64,000 nucleotides of DNA from Nodosilinea sp. E11 (GTDB lineage Bacteria; Cyanobacteriota; Cyanobacteriia; Phormidesmidales; Phormidesmidaceae): assembly GCF_032813545.1 (NCBI RefSeq), contig NZ_CP136520.1, forward strand, positions 2,536,001-2,600,000. Reading direction: 5' to 3'. The notes below the pieces were generated by a model. It did no database searches and had not been told where the DNA came from. It saw only the letters and a list, made by a program, of their open reading frames with translations. This document shows, piece by piece, positions 58,409 to 64,000 of this stretch. The position numbers and the translations under genes are program-made. Position 1 is the stretch's first letter, and the number at the start of each line of letters is the position of its first letter.

Positions 58409-58775
58409 CTCGATAGCTAACGCGAATTCGGTGGGTTTTTGAGTTTAGGGCGCTTGGGGTTAATGCTCTCGGGGCGAGCCAGAACCAGCGTTAACGCCCT
58501 CAACGGCGACAGAGTGTAGCGCTGTATACAACGACGCGTCTGGTTAAGGTTTACTAAAGGATTGTAGACATGCGATCGCCTTCAAATAGTAACCGCACAG
58601 CGCTACGTTTTGAAGTTGGCGTGAGCTAAATCATAGTCACTTGGGCTGTTTTCTAGACATTGAGTCCAGTATTTTTCTGGGCAATCTTTCAGCTCTACGT
58701 CGTGTATCTCCTGATTTAGCACTTGGGTTTTGGCGAGGCTAGTTCTAGCCTCCCTGGTATATTGGCTACTGTGTT
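58409..58775. other. Divergent gap, histidine kinase / response regulator
   Basis: About 365 bases with no protein frame. A short hairpin GAGGCTA-GTTC-TAGCCTC lies at about 58736-58753, some 25 bases before the regulator start, and might be an operator or leader structure. Confidence 0.4.
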
Positions 58776-59564
58776 GTGAAAACCGTTTTAATCATTGAAG
58801 ACGAAGCTCAAACTCGCAACATTTTTCTCAAATGTTTAGAGTTTGAAGGGTTTCGCGCCGTAGGAGCCAGCGACGGCACTACCGGCGTTGCGATGGCCCA
58901 ACAGCACACCCCCGATCTGGTGGTGTGCGACATCATGATGCCCGATATGGACGGCTACTCGGTGCTATCAGCCCTGCGCAAGGCACGCTCTACAGCGCTC
59001 ATTCCCCTAATCTTTTTAACGGCCAAAGTAACCATGACCGACCTGCGGCGGGGAATGGAACTGGGGGCCGACGACTACTTAACCAAGCCCTGCACCGTAG
59101 AGCAGTTTTTAGCAGCTATTAATAGCCGTTTGCAGCGCCAAGAACAGCTATCTGAGCTTTATGGCAGAGCGCCTCAGGCACCAACCTCACCGTCTAGACC
59201 GCGGGCCTCAGCAGAGAGCATCTTTCCTGCCGACCCTAAGCTAGACAGTATTTTCCGCTTCATTGAGGCCAACTACCGCCAGCCCATTAGCCTCAACGAT
59301 GTCGCCCAGGAGGCGGGGTATTCTCCTGCGTACCTGACTAATCTGGTGCAGTCGCACACGGGGCGCACGATCAAACAGTGGATTATTGAGCGCCGCATGG
59401 CTGAGGCCAAACAGCTGCTGGCCACCACCAACCAATCGGTACGCCACATTGCCGAGGCCGCTGGCTATAGTGACGCAGGCTACTTTACGCGACAATTTCG
59501 TCAGTTCCACGGTGTTTCTCCTCAGATTTGGAGGCAGCAATCTGTAACAGAGCTAACAAATTAG
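58776..59564 (+). CDS. Response regulator, receiver plus AraC-type HTH
   Basis: A 262-residue regulator. The receiver domain (1-120) has the acidic pair ED, phospho-acceptor D52 in VCDIMMPDMDGYS and the conserved K in LTAKV. The C-terminal AraC domain (about 160-258) has two HTH units: ISLNDVAQEAGYSPAYLTNLVQ and SVRHIAEAAGYSDAGYFTRQF. The start codon is GTG at 58776. Its probable sensor is the divergent PAS kinase. The adjacent cyanate operon is a possible target (inference only). Confidence 0.93.
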   Translation: MKTVLIIEDEAQTRNIFLKCLEFEGFRAVGASDGTTGVAMAQQHTPDLVVCDIMMPDMDGYSVLSALRKARSTALIPLIFLTAKVTMTDLRRGMELGADDYLTKPCTVEQFLAAINSRLQRQEQLSELYGRAPQAPTSPSRPRASAESIFPADPKLDSIFRFIEANYRQPISLNDVAQEAGYSPAYLTNLVQSHTGRTIKQWIIERRMAEAKQLLATTNQSVRHIAEAAGYSDAGYFTRQFRQFHGVSPQIWRQQSVTELTN

Positions 59565-59892
59565 CCCTTAATTTTGGACTCAGAATTTAAGTTCAAAAGA
59601 AAGTCCTACCATGTCCCAAATTTGATCCCATGCTATTTCAATTCAAGCCTGGTAATTTACGTAGTAACTTGCATTAATCCAGGTTGGCGATCGCCATAAT
59701 GAGATTTCCAGGGAAAAAGATACCAGCTTCAATCTAGCGACTGTAGCTGCTGTAGGGTGGGCACTGCCCACCATTAGGGAAACTCTTTTTCAGAAGTCTC
59801 CTGGGGATGGATTTCAAATCCATTAATCCGTCACCGATCTGGATTTTAAGGTTGGTTAGGGAAAGGTTTATGTCGCGTTCAACTATCCATCT
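59565..59892. other. Promoter region of the cyanate operon
   Basis: Contains half of a GTAGGGTGGGCACTGCCCACC repeat (59752-59800) whose right flank CCATTAGGGA matches the inverted copy near 53440. A near-NtcA pattern GTA-N8-TAA lies at 59664-59677 ahead of a CATAAT at 59695; the match and spacing are imperfect. Confidence 0.45.
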
Positions 59893-61533
59893 ATGGTTAT
59901 TTCAGCAGTAGCAAAATCACTTAACGACTGGGGCAGTTTGAGTTGCACATCACCTTCTCTGATGTTGCCAGGTCAGCCCTGTCGGACGTGCGGCATCGTG
60001 CACTTCACCAGCGACCACTCGCGGTTTATGGAGAGCATGCCCCAAGACCCGGTAGACATGATCGACGACCTGGTCAAAATGGGCCTCTATAAAGAGAACC
60101 AGCTGCGCGCCGCCGACACGGTTAACACCTATGAGTTGCGCAAGGCACTATTTCTCAAGCGGGTGGGCCGCAACGACCCCCAGCGCGAAAAACTAATTCT
60201 TGCCCTGTGCAAGCAGGCGGGCGGCCTAGAAAATGCCTTTGCGGCGGCCTTTGGCCCCCAAGCAGGGCTGTTCTTTGCCGACTCAGTGCGCAACAGCGGT
60301 GCTACCCGCCGCGAGTTTTTAAAGAATATGGCGGTAGGCGCTGCCCTGGTTACCCTGGCCAGCTGTGCCAGTGGTGGTGAGCCAGCGGCAGAGGAGAGCG
60401 CTGCGGCCCCGGTTGACACCAGCAACCTTGAGAAGACCGACATCCGGGTGGGCTTTATTCCGATCACCTGTGCGACCCCGATCATCATGTCGGAGCCGCT
60501 GGGCTTCTACGAAAAGTACGGCTTTAACGCCACGGTGGTGAAGATGCCCAGCTGGGGCGCAGTCAGAGACTCTGCGATCGCAGGCGAGCTCGACGCCTAC
60601 CACATGCTCGCCCCCATGCCCATCTCCATGACCCTGGGCATGGGTGCTGCCCCCTTCGGTGTGCGGCTGGCCAGCATTGAAAACATCAACGGCCAGGCGA
60701 TCACCGTGGCCGAGCGCCACCTGGGCAATGTCAACGGCCCCGAAGACTTTAAGGGCTTTGTGATTGGGGTGCCCTTCCCCTTCTCGATGCACAACCTACT
60801 GCTGCGCTACTACCTGGCTTCGGGCGGCCTCGACCCCGATGTCGATGTGCAGATTCGCCCTGTCCCCCCGCCAGACAGCATTGCCCAGCTGATCTCAGGC
60901 GACATTGACGCCATGCTGATGCCCGACCCGTTCAACCAGCGGGCGGTTTACGAAGGGGCTGGGTTCATTCACATGCTCACCAAAGACCTGTGGGATGGCC
61001 ACCCCTGCTGCGCCTTTGCCGCCAGCGACGACTGGATCACGGCCAACCCCAACTCCTTCCGCGCCCTCAACAAGGCGATCATCGAAGCAGCGGCCTACGC
61101 CCAAGACCCAGCCAATCGCCCCGAGATTGCCGCCGCCATTTCTGATCGAGCCTTTTTGAACCAGCCCGTCGAAGTGGTCGAAGCGGTGCTCACCGGCAAC
61201 TTTGAAGACGGCCAGGGCAACACCCTCTCGATACCCGATCGCATTGGCTTTGACCCCTACCCCTGGCAGAGCTTCGCCAAGTGGATCTCGTCTCAGCTGG
61301 TGCGGTGGGAGCTGCTTGGCCCCGAGCGCACCGCTGACACCATCACCGATGCCCAGATCGACGAGCTGGGTACTGACGTGTTCTTGACCGACCTGGCGCG
61401 GGAGCTAGCGCTGGAGCTGGGTCAGCAGCCACCCTTCGAGACCGATCGCACCGAAACCCTGGCCTTTGACAACTTTGACCCCGCCGCGCCCACCGACTAT
61501 CTCAAGGGCCAAATCGACCAGTTTGGTAAGTAA
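59893..61533 (+). CDS. cynA: Cyanate-type ABC transporter substrate-binding protein with N-terminal extension
   Basis: A 546-residue lipoprotein of the NrtA/CmpA/CynA type. The periplasmic part starts after a twin-arginine motif (R139-R140-E-F-L) and a lipobox with C158 in LASC, then DIRVGFIPITCATPIIMSEPLGFYEKYG and NTFGAP-like ligand blocks such as ELDAYHMLAPMPISMTLGMG. Unusually, about 135 residues precede the export signal, including CRTC (C30, C33). The operon with cynB, cynD and cynS supports cyanate as ligand. A later start (M at about codon 46 or beyond) would shorten but not remove the extension. Confidence 0.86.
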   Translation: MVISAVAKSLNDWGSLSCTSPSLMLPGQPCRTCGIVHFTSDHSRFMESMPQDPVDMIDDLVKMGLYKENQLRAADTVNTYELRKALFLKRVGRNDPQREKLILALCKQAGGLENAFAAAFGPQAGLFFADSVRNSGATRREFLKNMAVGAALVTLASCASGGEPAAEESAAAPVDTSNLEKTDIRVGFIPITCATPIIMSEPLGFYEKYGFNATVVKMPSWGAVRDSAIAGELDAYHMLAPMPISMTLGMGAAPFGVRLASIENINGQAITVAERHLGNVNGPEDFKGFVIGVPFPFSMHNLLLRYYLASGGLDPDVDVQIRPVPPPDSIAQLISGDIDAMLMPDPFNQRAVYEGAGFIHMLTKDLWDGHPCCAFAASDDWITANPNSFRALNKAIIEAAAYAQDPANRPEIAAAISDRAFLNQPVEVVEAVLTGNFEDGQGNTLSIPDRIGFDPYPWQSFAKWISSQLVRWELLGPERTADTITDAQIDELGTDVFLTDLARELALELGQQPPFETDRTETLAFDNFDPAAPTDYLKGQIDQFGK

Positions 61534-61541
61534 ACCTGTGG

Positions 61542-61560
61542 GGGCGCAGGGCCTGCGCCC
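61542..61560. repeat. GGGCGCAGG palindrome between cynA and cynB
   Basis: GGGCGCAGGGCCTGCGCCC is palindromic except at its centre and resembles AAGCGCAGGCCCTGCGCTT at about 39035. It could lower read-through from cynA into cynB. Confidence 0.55.
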
Positions 61561-61675
61561 TCGTGGGGAAACAACATTCTTCGGTATTTCTGTTGTCAGG
61601 ATTAGCCTTGGGCGCAGACCTACCCCAGGCTAAAACGGTTCACTATCGGCCCAGTTTTAAGGAGGTATCTAAATC

Positions 61676-62515
61676 ATGGCGGCAAGTCATAGCACGCCCA
61701 GATTGGTTCCAGTAGAGCGATCAGAGCCCATCTGGCAAAACGAAAATGTGCGCGCCTTTGCGCTCTTTATGCTCACTCTCGGTCTGTTTCTACTGTTCTG
61801 GGAGGTCGGGGCTAAGTCAGGTTGGTTTACGCGGGGGGTGCCCACCGCCAGCGAGACCATGACAGAATTTTGGTGGTGGGTAACCAACCCCTTCTACCGC
61901 AACGGCCCCAACGACCTGGGCATTGGCTGGAATTTGCTGGTCAGCCTGCGGCGGGTGGCCATTGGCTACATTTTGGCGTCGGTGGTGGCGGTGCCTCTGG
62001 GCATTTTGATCGGCATTTCGCCCGTGGCTTTCAAGGCGTTTAACCCCTTTGTGCAGCTGCTCAAGCCGATTTCGCCCCTGGCCTGGCTGCCGTTGGGTCT
62101 CTATTTGCTGCGCGATTCTGAAAAAACGGGCATTTTTATTATTTTCATCTCCAGCATTTGGCCGACGCTAATCAACACCACCTTTGGGGTGGCCAACGTC
62201 GATCAAGACTATCTGGATGTGACCAAAACCCTGGGAGCTTCGCGTCTGCGCACCATCGTCAAGGTGATCATTCCGGCGGCGCTGCCGAACATTGTCTCAG
62301 GGCTACGGATCAGCATGGGCATTGCCTGGCTGGTGATTGTGGCGGCAGAAATGCTGCTGGGTACAGGCCTGGGCTACTTCATTTGGAATGAGTGGAACAA
62401 CCTGTCGATTCCGAATATTTTAGTGGCCATTTTCATTATTGGTTTGGTGGGGCTGCTGCTGGATAGCCTGTTTGCCGCCCTGGAGAAATTTGTCGCATTT
62501 GGTCGAAATTCATGA
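61676..62515 (+). CDS. cynB: Cyanate ABC transporter permease
   Basis: A 279-residue membrane protein with about six helices and the binding-protein-dependent transport signature around TLGASRLRTIVKVIIPAALPNIVSGLRI (the EAA loop), typical of the NrtB/SsuC group. A strong AAGGAGGT lies 10 bases before the ATG. The stop overlaps the start of cynD by 4 bases. It is assigned to cyanate from operon context. Confidence 0.88.
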   Translation: MAASHSTPRLVPVERSEPIWQNENVRAFALFMLTLGLFLLFWEVGAKSGWFTRGVPTASETMTEFWWWVTNPFYRNGPNDLGIGWNLLVSLRRVAIGYILASVVAVPLGILIGISPVAFKAFNPFVQLLKPISPLAWLPLGLYLLRDSEKTGIFIIFISSIWPTLINTTFGVANVDQDYLDVTKTLGASRLRTIVKVIIPAALPNIVSGLRISMGIAWLVIVAAEMLLGTGLGYFIWNEWNNLSIPNILVAIFIIGLVGLLLDSLFAALEKFVAFGRNS

Positions 62516-63396
62516 GTATTTCCCCTGTGAACGCGATCGCCTCCCCTGGCACCCAGTCCTCAACGGCCCAGGTCTCGATCCGCAACGTAGCGAAGGTTTT
62601 CCCCGGCAAAAAAGATCTGTTTAGCAAGGTCACCGGCAAAGCCCGCCGCGATTTCATCGCTATTCAAGACATCAATCTTGAGATCGAGCCCAACACCTTT
62701 GTGTCGATTATTGGCCCCTCGGGCTGCGGCAAATCGACCCTGTTGAATATGATTGCGGGCCTCAGCTCGATCTCCGACGGTGAGATCTTGCTGAATGGCC
62801 ACCCGATCACCGGGCCAGGGCCAGACCGGGGCATGGTGTTTCAAAACTATGCCCTAATGCCCTGGATGACGGTGGAGGAAAACCTGCGGTTTGCGGTGGA
62901 AACCGTAGATCCAAAAATCTCGGTGAAGAAGCGCGATCGCATCATCAAAGAGCACATTCAGCTGGTGGGATTAACTGGGGCCGAGCGCAAGCACCCCCAC
63001 GAGCTCTCCGGCGGCATGCGCCAGCGGGTCGGCATCGCCCGCGCCCTGGCCATCGACCCCCAGATCTTGCTGATGGATGAGCCCTTCGGTGCCCTCGACG
63101 CCCTCACCCGAGGCTTCTTGCAAGAAGAAGTCGAGCGCATCTGGGAACAGCAGCGCAAGACCGTGGTGATGATTACCCACAGCATCGAAGAAGCGCTGCT
63201 GCTGAGCGATCGCATCGTGATGATGACCCGTGGCCCCGCCGCCCGCATCGACGAAATTCTGGAGGTGCCTTTTCCTCGACCGCGCAATCGCGAGACCATC
63301 GAGCAACACCCCGCTTACCACGACCTCAAGGCCGAAATGGAAAGCCATCTGTTTCGTGAGACACGGGCCGTGGAGGCGGCACGGGTGGGGGGATGA
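62512..63396 (+). CDS. cynD: Cyanate ABC transporter ATP-binding protein
   Basis: A 294-residue NrtD/TauB-type ATPase with Walker [14 protein letters not shown]-loop [10 protein letters not shown], signature [15 protein letters not shown], Walker [13 protein letters not shown] and switch histidine in [11 protein letters not shown]. It begins with a 20-residue Ser/Thr-rich leader before the domain. Translation is coupled to cynB (ATGA overlap). Confidence 0.91.
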   Translation: MSISPVNAIASPGTQSSTAQVSIRNVAKVFPGKKDLFSKVTGKARRDFIAIQDINLEIEPNTFVSIIGPSGCGKSTLLNMIAGLSSISDGEILLNGHPITGPGPDRGMVFQNYALMPWMTVEENLRFAVETVDPKISVKKRDRIIKEHIQLVGLTGAERKHPHELSGGMRQRVGIARALAIDPQILLMDEPFGALDALTRGFLQEEVERIWEQQRKTVVMITHSIEEALLLSDRIVMMTRGPAARIDEILEVPFPRPRNRETIEQHPAYHDLKAEMESHLFRETRAVEAARVGG

Positions 63397-63437
63397 GTGG
63401 TTGGGTAGGGAGTGGATGGGTAAACCCCAGACAACCC

Positions 63438-63584
63438 GTAGGGTGGGCAATGCCCCCCACTCCACCCTGCTTAACAACAGGGTAACCCCGCCTCCGATGG
63501 TCTTGGGCACCAGCCCGATTCATCGCAGCGCGAAGGGAGACTCGTCAACCGCTGAGGAGGTAGGTGGGCAGTGCCCCACCCTAC
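63438..63584. repeat. 147-bp miniature element between cynD and cynS
   Basis: Starts GTAGGGTGGGCAATGCCC and ends GGGCAGTGCCCCACCCTAC; length and ends match the unit at 733-878. It occupies most of the cynD-cynS spacer and may weaken coupling of the two genes. Confidence 0.58.
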
Positions 63585-63628
63585 CCAAATCACAACTTTG
63601 TCTTAGACGTACTCAAGAGGATCTAACC

Positions 63629-64000
63629 ATGACTGTTTCACCTATCACCGAAAAACTCTTGGCCGCTAAAAAAGCCGCTGGCCTCAGCTTTGCCGATCTC
63701 GAAGCCAAAACCGGTTACGACGAAGTGTGGATCGCCTCGGTGTTCTACCGCCAAGCGAGCGCCTCGCCAGAGGAAGCCGCCAAGCTGATTGAAATTCTCG
63801 GGGCCGACACTGCGCTAATTGAGGCCATGACCGACTTCCCCGTCAAAGGTGGCCTCGACCCCGTCGTGCCCACCGACCCCTTGATCTACCGCTTCTACGA
63901 AATCATGCAGGTCTATGGCATGCCGATGAAGGCTGTGATCCACGAAAAGTTTGGCGACGGCATTATGAGCGCCATCGACTTTACCCTGGATGTGGAGAAA
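63629..64000 (+). CDS. cynS: Cyanate hydratase (cyanase), partial
   Basis: Converts cyanate and bicarbonate to ammonium and CO2. The first 124 residues are present; the window ends before the stop (full length in the family is about 147-150). Seen are the N-terminal helix-turn-helix-like domain ([34 protein letters not shown]) and most of the catalytic domain ([38 protein letters not shown]), including the active-site region IYRFYE. AAGAGG lies 8 bases before the ATG. It completes the cynABDS gene set. Confidence 0.95.
   Translation, partial: MTVSPITEKLLAAKKAAGLSFADLEAKTGYDEVWIASVFYRQASASPEEAAKLIEILGADTALIEAMTDFPVKGGLDPVVPTDPLIYRFYEIMQVYGMPMKAVIHEKFGDGIMSAIDFTLDVEK

Noticed and set aside
59664..59700. 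Possible NtcA site GTA-N8-TAA before cynA
   Set aside because: The second half is TAA rather than TAC and the distance to the nearest -10-like CATAAT (17 bases) is shorter than usual for NtcA-activated promoters; kept only as a remark.
60129..60794. Minus-strand frames within cynA
   Set aside because: Antisense shadows; histidine/glycine-rich and without motifs.

Overview
The window is chromosomal DNA from a cyanobacterium, most likely a filamentous, non-diazotrophic type of the Leptolyngbya/Nodosilinea kind; the genus is inference. The evidence is the very frequent GCGATCGC (HIP1) octamer, a GC-rich composition, and cyanobacteria-typical genes: cruF/cruG for myxol glycosides, sds beside murI, a group 2 sigma factor, a HetZ-like protein, plant-type short ThiC, DUF3727 and YqeG proteins. 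No rRNA, tRNA or CRISPR array was seen.

Layout. 1-4160: aa3-type cytochrome oxidase operon ctaC-ctaD-ctaE (minus strand). 4161-7340: small conserved protein, degenerate GGDEF protein, group 2 sigma factor, then a 1.1 kb gap. 7341-12826: murI, sds, a CYTH triphosphatase and the carotenoid pair cruF-cruG. 13110-18831: a plus-strand housekeeping run (GNAT protein, ruvX, DUF3727, mltG, yqeG, proB). 18840-21094: sugar transferase and HetZ-like regulator. 21091-23500: an A+T-richer island with a J-domain gene and an HNH nuclease gene, bordered on one side by intact gltD and on the other by a decayed second copy of the gltD 3' end. 23454-29743: gltD and gltB (GOGAT). 30310-37358: SNF2 helicase, a three-gene iron-sulfur operon ending in a 35-residue membrane peptide, and divergent dps and fur genes with three regularly spaced dyads between them. 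37487-43640: mmsA, thiC with a TPP riboswitch, a DUF4383 membrane protein and a sodium/solute symporter under a second TPP riboswitch. 43671-48385: accessory region with a RelE-type toxin-antitoxin pair, a deleted DUF3782 pseudogene, an ACT protein, a large HTH-LRR-Roc-COR-TIR protein and a truncated gene beside a miniature repeat element. 48493-53111: peroxiredoxin-like protein, phosphatase-like protein, J-domain protein, RluA-type protein, GNAT, pentapeptide protein. 53269-54610: repeats and an IS110-family element. 54785-59564: family-10-like glycosyl hydrolase, PAS histidine kinase and divergent receiver-AraC regulator. 59893-64000: cyanate transport and hydrolysis operon cynA-cynB-cynD-cynS, cut by the window end.

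Themes. Nitrogen assimilation appears twice (GOGAT; cyanate uptake to ammonium). The two TPP riboswitches put thiamine synthesis and a probable thiamine or precursor transporter under one signal. Dps, Fur and the [2Fe-2S] protein form an iron and redox cluster. The intergenic spaces hold many palindromic and miniature repeats, several sharing a GTAGGGTG end.

The best candidates for something undescribed are the J-domain/HNH pair with its duplicated gltD end, and the TIR-bearing Roco protein. Neither is proven to be a defence system from sequence alone.
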